A DNA stretch of 64,000 bases from CAVTBT01 sp963733065. GTDB lineage: Bacteria > Actinomycetota > Thermoleophilia > Gaiellales > Gaiellaceae. Positions 48,587 through 57,564 of this stretch are shown one piece after another. The stretch is from the NCBI GenBank assembly GCA_963733065.1, contig CAVTBT010000001.1, forward strand, positions 372,001 to 436,000, in the 5' to 3' direction. Under the pieces are notes generated by a model, which was not told where the DNA came from, did no database searches, and saw nothing but the letters and a program-made list of their open reading frames with translations. Made by a program: the position numbers and the translations under genes. Position 1 is the first letter of the stretch; each line of letters opens with the position of its first letter.

Positions 48587-49231
48587 TCAGACGGACCGGC
48601 CGCCGACGCGCCAGACGGGCCCCTGCGTGGCGACGTGGCGGGTCTCGGAAAGCACGCGCAGGATCTCGATCTCGCCGCGGATCTCCTCGGCGTCAAGCCT
48701 CTCGAGGCAGCGGGTGACCATCGCCGCGGAGGCGCCGTACCCGGCGCGTCGAGCCGAGCGGAAGCGAAGTGCGAGGCGTCCGGCGCTCGTCGGGTTCAGC
48801 GGGGCGCAGAGTAGGGCCGCGCGTGCCACGTAGTCGCTGGACCGCAGGCGCAGCTCGCCGTACACGTCGCTCCAGTCCGGCGGCAGGGTGGCCACCCCGG
48901 CGGCCCAGCGGTCGGCGAGCGCGTGGTCGGCCGGCTGCTCGACCTCGGTGGCCGCCGCCGTGTCGACGAGCCGCAGCTCGGACCAAACGCGCGCCTCGTC
49001 GAGCGAGCCAAACAGGCGGCGCAGCGCCTCGGACCCCACGACCGACGCGCCGCCACCGCGGCGGACGTGTACGCGCAGCGCGTCGCCCACGCGACCCGGG
49101 TTCGCCGGCCCCAGAAGCGACGCGGCCCGGGGGCGATCGCTCGGCGTCTCGACGACCACGTCCAGCCGCGCATCGGTCCACCCACCAGGCAGCTCGCCCT
49201 CGATTCTGCGCCACTGGTCGACGAGCTTCAC
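48587..49231 (-). CDS. Hypothetical protein
   Basis: 214 residues beginning VKLVDQWRRIEGELPGGWTD, with regular beta/alpha alternation (RLDVVVETPSDRPRAASLLG; RVGDALRVHVRRGGGASVVG) and a possible internal duplication (ADRWAAGVATLPPDWSDVYG mirrors the N terminus). I do not recognise a named family. GTG 49231 is preferred because DQWRRIE looks like the natural N terminus; an ATG at 49258 overlaps the start of the dehydrogenase gene on the other strand. Confidence 0.72.
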   Translation of the reverse strand: MKLVDQWRRIEGELPGGWTDARLDVVVETPSDRPRAASLLGPANPGRVGDALRVHVRRGGGASVVGSEALRRLFGSLDEARVWSELRLVDTAAATEVEQPADHALADRWAAGVATLPPDWSDVYGELRLRSSDYVARAALLCAPLNPTSAGRLALRFRSARRAGYGASAAMVTRCLERLDAEEIRGEIEILRVLSETRHVATQGPVWRVGGRSV

Positions 49232-49256
49232 GGCGGCTAGGTTAAATGCTCCTTCC

Positions 49257-50249
49257 ATGGCCAGGGTCGAGAACGGCACACGGGCCGCCGAGGCCCAGCT
49301 CTCGGACGATCGCCTCCGCGAGTGCTACCGCGAGATGCTGCTAATCCGGCGGTTCGAGGAGAAGGTGGAGGAGCGGTTCCGGGCCGGCGAGCTGCCCGGC
49401 TTCCTGCACGTCGCGATCGGCCAGGAGGCCGTCGCCACAGGCGTCTGCGCGGCGCTCGAGCCCGACGACGTGATCGCGTCGACGCACCGCGCACACGGCC
49501 ACACGATCGCCAAGGGCACTCCGATCAACGAGGTCATGGCCGAGCTCTACGGGAAGCGCGAGGGCTGCTCGGGCGGCTTCGGGGGCTCGATGCACCTGTA
49601 CGACATCGCGCGCGGCAACCTCGGTGCGAACGCGGTCGTCGGCGGCGGTCTACCGGCCGTCACCGGCGCGGCGCTCGCGTTCAAGTTCAAGGAGGAGCCG
49701 AGGGTCGCGGTCGCGTTCTTCGGCGACGGTGCCACGAACACCGGCACGTTCCACGAGTCGCTGAACCTCGCGCAGCTCTGGAAGGTGCCTGCGCTGTTCG
49801 TCCTCGAGAACAACGGCTGGGCCGAGTCGACGCCGGCGACCCAGCACCTGCCGCTGCCGGTCGAGGAGCTCGGCCGCCGCGCGGAGGCGTTCGGCATGAA
49901 GCGGCTCGAGGTCGACGGGCAGGACGTCGAAGCCGTCTACAACGCAACCGTCGAGGCGCGCGAGCACGCGGTCTCCGGCGAGGGCCCCGTGCTGCTGCAC
50001 GTGCGCACGTACCGGCTCGTCGGCCACTACGTCGGCGATCCGCAGGTCTACCGGGACAAGCAGGAGCTGGAGGAGCTGCGCGAGACGCAGGATCCGCTCG
50101 ACAAGCTGCGCGACCGCCTCGGTCTCTCCGACGACGAGGTCGCCGAGCTGGAACGTGAGATCGAGGAGCTCGTCGAAGGGTCGGTCGAGTTCGCGAAGGC
50201 GGGCACCGACCCCGACCCCGAGGATGCGCTCCCGTGGGTGTATGCCTGA
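49257..50249 (+). CDS. Thiamine-dependent 2-oxoacid/acetoin dehydrogenase E1 alpha
   Basis: 330-residue ThDP-dependent E1 alpha. Motifs: YREMLLIRRFEEKVEERF, HVAIGQEAVATGVCAAL, STHRAHGHTIAKG, GGFGGSMHLYDIARGNLGAN, and the ThDP/Mg motif FFGDGATNTGTFHESLNLAQ ... FVLENNGWAE. The GGSMHLYD and NNGWAESTP forms resemble acetoin dehydrogenase AcoA as much as pyruvate dehydrogenase, so the substrate is open. First gene of the operon with E1 beta and E2; its end overlaps E1 beta by 8 bp. E3 is at 58.2 kb. Confidence 0.93.
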   Translation: MARVENGTRAAEAQLSDDRLRECYREMLLIRRFEEKVEERFRAGELPGFLHVAIGQEAVATGVCAALEPDDVIASTHRAHGHTIAKGTPINEVMAELYGKREGCSGGFGGSMHLYDIARGNLGANAVVGGGLPAVTGAALAFKFKEEPRVAVAFFGDGATNTGTFHESLNLAQLWKVPALFVLENNGWAESTPATQHLPLPVEELGRRAEAFGMKRLEVDGQDVEAVYNATVEAREHAVSGEGPVLLHVRTYRLVGHYVGDPQVYRDKQELEELRETQDPLDKLRDRLGLSDDEVAELEREIEELVEGSVEFAKAGTDPDPEDALPWVYA

Positions 50250-51222
50250 GCTGACCTATCGCGAGGCGGTGCGCGGCGCGCTCTCACAGGCGATGCGCTC
50301 GGACGACTCGGTGTTCGTGATGGGCGAGGACATCGCCGAGATGGGCGGATCGATGGGCGTCACGCAGGGCATGCTCGCCGAGTTCGGCCCGGAGCGCGTG
50401 CGCAACACCCCGATCTCAGAGATGGCGATCGTCGGCGCCGGCATCGGCGCGGCCATGCAGGGCATGCACCCGGTCGTCGAGATCATGTACGAGGACTTCC
50501 TGACGCTCTCGATGGAGCAGCTCGTCAACCAGGCGGCCAAGCACCGGACGATGAGCGGCGGACAGCTGAAGGTGCCGCTCACGATTCGCACGCAGGGCGG
50601 TGCGGGCTGGTCGCCCGGCGCGCAGCACGCCCAGCAGCTCGAGGCCTGGTTCGTGCACGTCCCGGGGCTGAAGGTCGTGTACGCGGCCACGGCGGAGGAC
50701 GTCGGCGGGCTGCTGCTGTCGTCGATCTACGACGAGAACCCCGTCGTCTTCTTCGAGCACCGCCTGCTCTACCCGCTCAAGGGTCAGGTGCCCGAGGAGA
50801 TGGACCGGATTCCGCTCGGGCAGGCGCGGGTCGTGCGCGAGGGGACCGACGTCACCGTCGTGGCGATCGGACGGCTCGTCCACGAGTCGCTCAAGGCCGC
50901 CGAGCAGGCCGAGCAGGACGGCGTCTCCGTGGAGGTGATCGACCCACGGACGCTGCAGCCGCTCGACGAGGAGACGATCGTGGGCTCGGTGCGCAAGACA
51001 ACACGGTGTGTGACGGCCCACGAGGCGATCACGCGGGGCGGCTTTGGCGCCGAGCTCGCGGCGGTGATCCAGCATGGCGCCTTCGACTACCTGGACGCGC
51101 CGATCGAGCGTGTCGGGGCGAGATTCACGCCGCTGCCGTTCGCGCCCAAGCTCGAGGAGTGGTGCGTGCCGCACGCAGCCGACGTGCTCGAAGCGATCAA
51201 GCGCACAGTCGCCCGTAGATAG
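50242..51222 (+). CDS. 2-oxoacid/acetoin dehydrogenase E1 beta
   Basis: 326-residue E1 beta: TYREAVRGALSQAMRSDDSV, FVMGEDIAEMGGSMGVTQGM, NTPISEMAIVGAGIGAAMQG, IRTQGGAGWSPGAQHAQQLE, and ending with FAPKLEEWCVPHAADVLEAI. Forms the alpha2beta2 E1 with the preceding gene (8-bp overlap, ATGCCTGA). Right after its stop, a 164-bp palindrome fills the gap before E2, an unusual interruption in such an operon. Confidence 0.94.
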   Translation: MPELTYREAVRGALSQAMRSDDSVFVMGEDIAEMGGSMGVTQGMLAEFGPERVRNTPISEMAIVGAGIGAAMQGMHPVVEIMYEDFLTLSMEQLVNQAAKHRTMSGGQLKVPLTIRTQGGAGWSPGAQHAQQLEAWFVHVPGLKVVYAATAEDVGGLLLSSIYDENPVVFFEHRLLYPLKGQVPEEMDRIPLGQARVVREGTDVTVVAIGRLVHESLKAAEQAEQDGVSVEVIDPRTLQPLDEETIVGSVRKTTRCVTAHEAITRGGFGAELAAVIQHGAFDYLDAPIERVGARFTPLPFAPKLEEWCVPHAADVLEAIKRTVARR

Positions 51223-51384
51223 TGGCCCGTCCGACGACAGTTAGTGCGCCTCTGCCGCGCGATCTGCAGCGCGTGGCGTCGTCCTCAGTCGCGCCCATAT
51301 GTCCACATATGGGCGCTCCCTGCGTCCTAGCCACGCTTGCATCTCGCACGGCAGAGGCGCGAAACCGTCATCGGACGGGCCACT
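51221..51384. repeat. Long intergenic palindrome, copy B (inside dehydrogenase operon)
   Basis: Outer AGTGGCCCGTCCGACGAC (51,221-51,238) pairs with 51,367-51,384 (17 of 18); middle GCGCCTCTGCCG (51,246-51,257) pairs perfectly with 51,349-51,360; inner GCGCCCATATG with CATATGGGCGC around a TCCA loop. It spans exactly from the E1 beta stop to the E2 start. The 51,281-51,332 core is nearly the same as 44,841-44,892, with different arms. Confidence 0.88.
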
Positions 51385-51385
51385 G

Positions 51386-52615
51386 ATGGCGACCGAGGTC
51401 AAGCTCCCGCGCCTCGGCCAGGGCATGGAGTCCGGGACGATCGTGAAGTGGCTGAAGTCCGAGGGCGAGGCCGTCTCCAAGCGCGAGCCGCTCTACGAGC
51501 TCGACACGGACAAGGTCACGCAGGAGGTCGAGGCCGAGGCCGAGGGAGTCCTGCTCAAGATCCTCGTCGACGAGGGTGAGGTCGAAGTCGGCAAGACGAT
51601 CGCCGTGATCGGCACCGAGGGCGAGACGTGGGAGCCGCCGGCCGAGTCCGGGAACGGCGGTGCGCCGCAGGCGGCGGCCGAAGCCCCGGCGGCCGAGACC
51701 GAGTCCACGCCCGCACCCGAGCCTCCGCCGACCGAGCCCGTCGCCGCGCCGCCGCGTGACGGCCGCGTGAAGGCATCGCCGCTCGCGCGCCGCATCGCCC
51801 GCGAGAAGGGTCTCGATCTCGCTCGGGTGCAGGGCACCGGGCCGGAGGGCCGCATCATCGCCGAGGACGTCGAGAAGGCCGCCGCCGCGCCAGCACCGGC
51901 AGCCGCGCCTGTCCCCGCACTCGCAGCTGCGGGCGAGCCCGAGCAGATCGAACTGACGTCGACGAGGAAGACGATCGCCCGCCGGCTCACGGAGGCCTGG
52001 CAGGCGCCGGTCTTCCAGCTGCAGGTCAGCGCCGACATGACGAACGTCCTCGCAGTCCGCGAGGCGCTCGTCGAGCGGCTGCGCGAAGGCGAGGCGAAGC
52101 CGACGGTGAACGACGTGCTCACCAAGCTCGTCGCCAGTGCGCTCGTGCGCCATACGGCCGTCAATGCGCACTTCCTCGGCGACCGCATCGTGCGCTTCCC
52201 GAGCGCGCACGTCGGCATCGCCGTGGCCGCCCCGGCCGGCCTCATCGTGCCCGTGGTCCGCGACGCCGACCGCCGGACGATCGGCGAGATCGCGGCCGCG
52301 CGCGCCGACCTCGTCGGCCGGGCCCGCGACGGCAAGCTCCGGCGGGAGGACCTCGAGGACGGCACGTTCACGATCTCCAACCTCGGCATGTTCGGCATCG
52401 ACCGCTTCACCGCCGTGCTCAACCCGCCGCAGGCCGCGATCCTGGCGGTCGGCCAGGTCTCCGAGCAGCCGACGGTGGACGACGGCGAGCTGGTCGTTCG
52501 CCCGCTCGCGCACCTGACGCTCACTTGCGACCACCGCGCGATCGACGGCGCGGAGGGCGCGGAGTTCCTGCAGACGCTCAAGGAGCTCCTGAGGCTTCCC
52601 GGCCTGGCGTTGTGA
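51386..52615 (+). CDS. Dihydrolipoamide acyltransferase E2
   Basis: 409-residue E2: one lipoyl domain (lipoylated Lys43 in LYELDTDKVTQEVEAEAEG), Ala/Pro-rich linker, E3/E1-binding domain (VKASPLARRIAREKGLDLAR, VQGTGPEGRIIAEDVE), second linker, and the catalytic domain with LTCDHRAIDGAEGAEFLQTL (active-site His and Asp). Core of the multi-enzyme complex. ATG 51386 lies 2 bp past the palindrome, so its ribosome-binding site is within the palindrome arm. GTGA overlap to the VOC gene. Confidence 0.95.
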   Translation: MATEVKLPRLGQGMESGTIVKWLKSEGEAVSKREPLYELDTDKVTQEVEAEAEGVLLKILVDEGEVEVGKTIAVIGTEGETWEPPAESGNGGAPQAAAEAPAAETESTPAPEPPPTEPVAAPPRDGRVKASPLARRIAREKGLDLARVQGTGPEGRIIAEDVEKAAAAPAPAAAPVPALAAAGEPEQIELTSTRKTIARRLTEAWQAPVFQLQVSADMTNVLAVREALVERLREGEAKPTVNDVLTKLVASALVRHTAVNAHFLGDRIVRFPSAHVGIAVAAPAGLIVPVVRDADRRTIGEIAAARADLVGRARDGKLRREDLEDGTFTISNLGMFGIDRFTAVLNPPQAAILAVGQVSEQPTVDDGELVVRPLAHLTLTCDHRAIDGAEGAEFLQTLKELLRLPGLAL

Positions 52616-52962
52616 CCGCGCCCGTCTGGTACCGCGTGCGAGACCTCGACGCGGCCGGGCGCTTCTACGTCGAGGTGCTGGGTTTCGAGCGGACGTTCGC
52701 CGACGACGAGGGCACGTGGCTCAAGCTCCGCCGCGGCGCCATGGAGATTGCGCTCACGCAGGGCGACCCCGTCGAGGACGGCGGCGTCGCGCACGTCGAC
52801 GTCGCCGACGTGAAGGCCGAGGCCGAGCGCCTGCGGTCTGCGGGCGTCGAGGTCGGCGTCGTGCTCGAGCTCAGCGGCGAGATCCGTCTCGTGGACGTGT
52901 TCGACCCGGATGGGAACCGGATCCAGCTCGCCGAGGACGTGGGAGCCGGCGGCGAGCGATGA
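52612..52962 (+). CDS. VOC-fold protein
   Basis: 116-residue glyoxalase/dioxygenase-fold protein: VWYRVRDLDAAGRFYVEVLG, WLKLRRGAMEIALTQGD, VAHVDVADVKAEAERLRSAG, and the end VFDPDGNRIQLAED. Fourth gene of the dehydrogenase operon, coupled at both ends (GTGA and ATGA). Substrate unknown; inclusion in this operon suggests handling of a related metabolite. Confidence 0.88.
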   Translation: MTAPVWYRVRDLDAAGRFYVEVLGFERTFADDEGTWLKLRRGAMEIALTQGDPVEDGGVAHVDVADVKAEAERLRSAGVEVGVVLELSGEIRLVDVFDPDGNRIQLAEDVGAGGER

Positions 52963-53417
52963 TCGTCCGCAGAGGCGGCCACCAGGACGTGCGCTTCCTC
53001 CGCGACATGCTGCACCACGCCTACTACTGGCGTGAGCGCGACCCCGGCTCGACGGCCATGCGGTACGTCCGCGCGTGGGGCCGCCCGGGCGACACGGCGG
53101 TGATCGCGCTCGAGGAGGGCTTCCCGGTGGGCGCGGCGTGGTACCGCCTGTTCCCGGCCGCCGAGCCGGGTTACGGCTACGTGGACGAGCGGACGCCCGA
53201 GCTCGCCATCGCCGTCGTGCCGAGCAAGCGGGGCCACGGCATCGGCGACGCGCTCCTCCGTGCCCTACTCGACAAGGGACGCCAGGCGGGCTACGGGTCA
53301 CTCAGCCTGAGCGTCGACTCGCAGAACGCCGGCGCCATCCGCCTCTACGAGCGGCACGGCTTCGACCGCACGTCCGACGACGGCCGCTCGCTGACGATGG
53401 TCGCGCGGCTCGCATGA
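52959..53417 (+). CDS. GNAT acetyltransferase
   Basis: 152-residue single GNAT: VRRGGHQDVRFLRDMLHHAY, ELAIAVVPSKRGHGIGDALL (acetyl-CoA loop), SLSVDSQNAGAIRLYERHGF. ATGA overlaps at both ends place it firmly in the dehydrogenase operon. Substrate unknown. Confidence 0.9.
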   Translation: MIVRRGGHQDVRFLRDMLHHAYYWRERDPGSTAMRYVRAWGRPGDTAVIALEEGFPVGAAWYRLFPAAEPGYGYVDERTPELAIAVVPSKRGHGIGDALLRALLDKGRQAGYGSLSLSVDSQNAGAIRLYERHGFDRTSDDGRSLTMVARLA

Positions 53418-54403
53418 CGCCGCCGCCGCGGACGCGACTGCTCCACCTGATCGGCGGCTTCATGGTCACCAAGACGATCGGAGCGGTCGTGAGCCTCGGG
53501 ATTCCGGAGCTCGTGACCGAGCGGCCGCGTCCGGCGGCCGAGCTCGCGGAGGCCGCAGGCGCCGACCCCGACGCGGTGTACCGCGCGCTCCGCATGCTCG
53601 CCTCGGTCGGCGTCTTCACCGACGCGGACGGGATCGTCCGGCACACCGAGTTGTCGGAGCTGCTGCTTCCCGACGCGCCTGGTTCGGTCGAGGGGCAGGC
53701 CCGCCTTTTCGCCGGCTACCACTACCTGACGTGGAGCGATGCCCTGGCCTCGTTCAGCAGCGGCGAGCCGGCCTTCGCTCGCGTCTACGGCAAGTCCATG
53801 TGGGAGTGGTTCGAAGACCACCCCGAGCAGGCGGCGATCTTCAACCGCGCGATGGCCCAGGGCGCGGTGAGTCGGCGTGCGCGGCTGCTCGAGCGCGATT
53901 GGACTGGAGCGAGGACCGTCGTCGACGTCGGTGGCGGGACCGGTGCGACGCTCACCGCGGTTCTGGCGGCGCACCCGCACCTCACCGGGACGGTCTTCGA
54001 TCTCGGCCACGCGCGTGAGGGCGCCGAGCGCACGATCGCCGACGCCGGGCTCGGCGACCGCTGCGTGTTCGTCGAAGGCAGCTTCTTCGACTCCGTGCCG
54101 GAAGGCGCCGACGTCTATGTCCTCTCGGCGATCCTCCACGACTGGGACGACGAGCAGGCCGGGGCAATCCTGCGGTGCTGCCGATCCGCTATGGGCACCG
54201 GCTCACGGCTCGCGTTGGTCGAGAATGTCATCGCCCCGGGAGACGATCCCGACTGGGGCAAGCTGATCGACCTGCACATGCTCGTCGCACTCGGGGGCCG
54301 CGAGCGCAGTGAGGGGGAGTGGCGCTCGCTGCTTGGTGCGAACGGGTTCGAGCTCGGAACCGTCGCGCCGGGCGCGGGACTGCTGGAGGCGGCGCCTGTC
54401 TGA
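53414..54403 (+). CDS. O-methyltransferase (family 2, with dimerisation domain)
   Basis: 329-residue SAM-dependent O-methyltransferase. The N-terminal winged-helix dimerisation domain (LGIPELVTERPRPAAELAEA; AVYRALRMLASVGVF) precedes the catalytic domain: TVVDVGGGTGATLTAVLAAH, GTVFDLGHAREGAERTIADA, ILHDWDDEQAGAILRC and LALVENVIAPGDDPDW. Such enzymes methylate small aromatic or polyketide hydroxyls. Last gene of the operon (ATGA overlap). Confidence 0.91.
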   Translation: MTPPPRTRLLHLIGGFMVTKTIGAVVSLGIPELVTERPRPAAELAEAAGADPDAVYRALRMLASVGVFTDADGIVRHTELSELLLPDAPGSVEGQARLFAGYHYLTWSDALASFSSGEPAFARVYGKSMWEWFEDHPEQAAIFNRAMAQGAVSRRARLLERDWTGARTVVDVGGGTGATLTAVLAAHPHLTGTVFDLGHAREGAERTIADAGLGDRCVFVEGSFFDSVPEGADVYVLSAILHDWDDEQAGAILRCCRSAMGTGSRLALVENVIAPGDDPDWGKLIDLHMLVALGGRERSEGEWRSLLGANGFELGTVAPGAGLLEAAPV

Positions 54404-54430
54404 GCGAAGGTCCGCGCGCAGTTCCTGTTC

Positions 54431-55093
54431 TCATGGGCTCGGCACGAGCTCGGCGGGCGTCGGTGGGGCAGCCAGGGCTCGCGCGTCGTGTGCCTGCCAA
54501 CGCTCGATCAGGACGGCCGCCGTCGCGAAGCAGACGAGGCCTACCGGGCCAATCGGCGGCGGATGGATGGCGAACAGGGCTGCTCCACCGAGGAGCAGTG
54601 TCACGGGCCAGCCGGCTCCGGCGCCGCGGAACGCGAGCGCTGCCGCCACCATCGCGACGACCCAGCCGAAGAAGCCGAGAATGAGCGAGATCGACGCGGG
54701 ATCGCCCAGGATCGGATTCTCGTTGTAGTCCTGGATCGCGCCCGCCACCGCAGCCTGCTCCGCGGCCGGGAGCCCGTTGGCGTAGTCCACGAGGACGCCC
54801 GTTCCGAGCCCGACCGTCACCTCATAGGCGGTGTAGAAGGCGGCGAACGAGATCAGCGCGACGCGGCTCACGGTGGCCGCGCGGCCCTTCAAGCCGCTCA
54901 GCAGCACGTACGCCGCCAGCGTCATCAGCGGGACGAAGAACAACAGCACGGTGTGCACGAACAGCCAGTCGTTGACGTCGTCGCGCACGTCCGCATAGAT
55001 GTCCTCTCCGCCGGCCGGATGCCACCACAGCATGACGGCGAGAGCGAGCGGGGTCACAACCAGGAACACTCTTCGCAGGTACACGAGGGTCAC
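54431..55093 (-). CDS. Multi-span membrane protein
   Basis: 220 residues with about six membrane spans (VFLVVTPLALAVMLWW; VHTVLLFFVPLMTLAAYVLL; RVALISFAAFYTAYEVTVGL; ISLILGFFGWVVAMVAAALA and two more). A charged extracytoplasmic loop GGEDIYADVRDDVNDW follows span 1. Family not recognised. GTG 55093 is preceded by GAAGGAGAAG. It follows the MMPL gene by 60 bp and is probably co-transcribed. Confidence 0.78.
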   Translation of the reverse strand: MTLVYLRRVFLVVTPLALAVMLWWHPAGGEDIYADVRDDVNDWLFVHTVLLFFVPLMTLAAYVLLSGLKGRAATVSRVALISFAAFYTAYEVTVGLGTGVLVDYANGLPAAEQAAVAGAIQDYNENPILGDPASISLILGFFGWVVAMVAAALAFRGAGAGWPVTLLLGGAALFAIHPPPIGPVGLVCFATAAVLIERWQAHDARALAAPPTPAELVPSP

Positions 55094-55152
55094 GGCGCTT
55101 CTCCTTCCGTAGGCGGCAATGGGTTGGACGGGCCCCTTGGTGCTGCCAAAGC

Positions 55153-57378
55153 TCACGCGGACGGCGCGGGCGCGGGCGGCACCTCCACCTTCTCAACGGC
55201 CCCTCCGTGCTCGAGGTGAGGCAGCCACTCGAGCCACTTCGGCAGGTACCAGTTCCAGTCGCCGAGCAGCGTCATCGTCGCGGGCAGGAGCACCGCACGG
55301 ACGATCGTGGCGTCGACCAGGATCGCCGCCGCCAGCCCGACTCCGATCTGCTTGAACATCATGAACGAGAGCAGGGCGAAGATCGAGAAGACGCACACCA
55401 TCACGACCGCCGCACTCGTGATCACGCCGGCGGTCGTCTTGATCCCGTGTGCGACCGCCTGGTCGGTGCTCATGCCGCGGTCGTAGGCCTCGCGGATCCG
55501 GCTGAGGATGAAGACGTGGTAGTCCATCGACAGCCCGAACAGGATCACGAAGAGGAAGATCGGGAGGAAGGAGACGATGCCTCCCGTCGACTCGAACCCG
55601 AGCAGCTGCTTGCCCCAGCCGTACTGGAAGACGAGCACGAGGATTCCGTAGGCGGCGGCGACCGAGAGCAGGTTGAGGACGATCGCCTTGGCTGCGATCA
55701 CCACCGAGCGGAAGGCGAGGAGCAGGAGTAGGAAGGCGAAGCCGAGCACGAAGGCGAACACGATCGGCGCGACCGACTTCATCTTGTCGTTGTAGTCCTT
55801 CGACTCGGCGGCGAATCCGCCCACCGCTACCTCTGCGCCCGCGACGGAGCCGACCGTCTCCGGGACGACCGTGTCGCGGAGCGCCGCAAGAGCTGCGTTG
55901 GAGGGGCCGTCGTTGCCCTTGCCGGACATCGGGATCGCCACGTTCGCGACCGTGCCCTGCTTGTTGACGTCGACGATGATCGGCTCGTGCATCAGCCCCG
56001 TGGCGAGGGCCTGGTGCTCGAGCTGCGCGATCGCGTCCTTCATCTCAGCCGAGTTGACATTCGCCGCCTGGACGACGACGTTGGCCGGGATCTCGGTGCC
56101 CGGGAACGCCGCCTGGAGGCGGTTGTACGTCTTCAGCACATCGAGCGACTGCGGGTAGGTGTCGATGCCGGGCTCGGCTGTATGAAGCTTGACCGCAGGC
56201 GCCGCGAGCGCCAGCAGCAGCCCCCCCGCGAGCACGATCGAGAGCACCGGTCGCCTCAGGACGCGATCGACGATCGCGCCCCAGATCCGACCCTCACCCT
56301 CGTCGCGACGCAGGCGGTGGACGAACGGCACCCGCAGGCGATCGACGTTGTCGCCCAGCTTCGAAAGGAGCGCCGGCAGCACGGTGAGCGAGCCGACCAC
56401 GGCGACGGCCACCACGATCATCGTCGCGACCCCAAAGGGGGCGAACCCCTCGCCGGCGAAGAGCATCCCCGCCATCGCGATGATCACGGTCGCGCCGGAG
56501 ATCAGCACGGCGCGGCCCGAGGTCGCCGCGGCCGCTTCGAGCGCGGCCTCCGCGCTCCGCCCTGCGGCCCGCTCCTCGCGTTCGCGCTTCAAGTAGAACA
56601 TCGAGTAGTCGACGCCAACGGCGAGTCCGATCAGGAGCACCAGGGCGTACAGCGACTCGTCGCTGGGCCAGATCTGGCTCGGGAGCGCCCACAGCCCGAA
56701 CGTGGCGAGGACTGCGGTCAGCGCCAGCAGCAGCGGGATCCCCGCAGCCACCAAGGCGCCGAAGACGACGATCAGGATGATCAGCGTGACGGGCACCGAG
56801 TAGAGCCCGGCCTTGCCGAGGTCGCTCAGGAAGGCTCCCTCGAGCTCCTTGTCGGAGCTGGCGTCGCCGAACTCGCCGATGAAGAGCTGCGGGTGCGCCG
56901 CCTGTACCCCGGCGACGGCGGTCAGGATCGGATCGATCGCGTCGACGGCTACGTCGGCGTCGCCGCGGATCTGGAAGTCGACCAGCGCCGAGCGCCCGTC
57001 CGCCGAGATCTGGCCCGCATTCTCCGCCACCAGCGGCGATCGGATGTTCGTCACGGCGTCCTGCAGGATCAGTGCGTTCACGACTGCACGGATGGCGGCA
57101 TCGAATGCCGGCGCGCTCGCCTGCAGCGAGTCGCTCTGGATCAGGATGCTCTCGCCGGCAGGCTGTTTGAAGCCATCCTCGAGAATCGTGTTCGCCCGAC
57201 CGGATTCGCCCGGGAGAGACGCATCTGTCGCCTGCTTCGCGCCGATGACGAAGCTGCCGATCGCAAACGAGGCGACGACGAATGCGAGCCACCCGAAGAC
57301 CGCGATCTTCCGGTGGTGCGCGCTCCAGCGGCCCATGCGCGCTGCGATGTTGGGTGACTGCTGCGATCGTTCCGACAT
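55153..57378 (-). CDS. MMPL/RND-family exporter
   Basis: 741-residue MMPL transporter with two repeats of one span, large external domain and five spans. Repeat 1: GRWSAHHRKIAVFGWLAFVV to LLIGLAVGVDYSMFYLKRER with EAALEAAAATSGRAVLISGA; repeat 2: VLRRPVLSIVLAGGLLLALA to FGLSMDYHVFILSRIREAYD. The GVDYSMF and SMDYHVF Asp-Tyr pairs are the proton-relay motif of MMPL proteins. It likely exports lipids or small molecules. AGGAG precedes ATG 57378. Divergent from the ANTAR regulator. Confidence 0.94.
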   Translation of the reverse strand: MSERSQQSPNIAARMGRWSAHHRKIAVFGWLAFVVASFAIGSFVIGAKQATDASLPGESGRANTILEDGFKQPAGESILIQSDSLQASAPAFDAAIRAVVNALILQDAVTNIRSPLVAENAGQISADGRSALVDFQIRGDADVAVDAIDPILTAVAGVQAAHPQLFIGEFGDASSDKELEGAFLSDLGKAGLYSVPVTLIILIVVFGALVAAGIPLLLALTAVLATFGLWALPSQIWPSDESLYALVLLIGLAVGVDYSMFYLKREREERAAGRSAEAALEAAAATSGRAVLISGATVIIAMAGMLFAGEGFAPFGVATMIVVAVAVVGSLTVLPALLSKLGDNVDRLRVPFVHRLRRDEGEGRIWGAIVDRVLRRPVLSIVLAGGLLLALAAPAVKLHTAEPGIDTYPQSLDVLKTYNRLQAAFPGTEIPANVVVQAANVNSAEMKDAIAQLEHQALATGLMHEPIIVDVNKQGTVANVAIPMSGKGNDGPSNAALAALRDTVVPETVGSVAGAEVAVGGFAAESKDYNDKMKSVAPIVFAFVLGFAFLLLLLAFRSVVIAAKAIVLNLLSVAAAYGILVLVFQYGWGKQLLGFESTGGIVSFLPIFLFVILFGLSMDYHVFILSRIREAYDRGMSTDQAVAHGIKTTAGVITSAAVVMVCVFSIFALLSFMMFKQIGVGLAAAILVDATIVRAVLLPATMTLLGDWNWYLPKWLEWLPHLEHGGAVEKVEVPPAPAPSA

Positions 57379-57564
57379 GACGGCTCCTGACGCTTGCGTT
57401 CGTGTGACCACGAGGGTCGACACGCCACGCCGGCCAAAGGTTGGAGCCGGAAAGGACGCCCGCCGGATGCTTGGGACAGGCGGACGGGATTCTACACCTC
57501 TACCGGCCGCAAGACACGTTTCGGTGCCAGATCGGTGGGGACCACACGCGAGGGAGGGAAGCGA

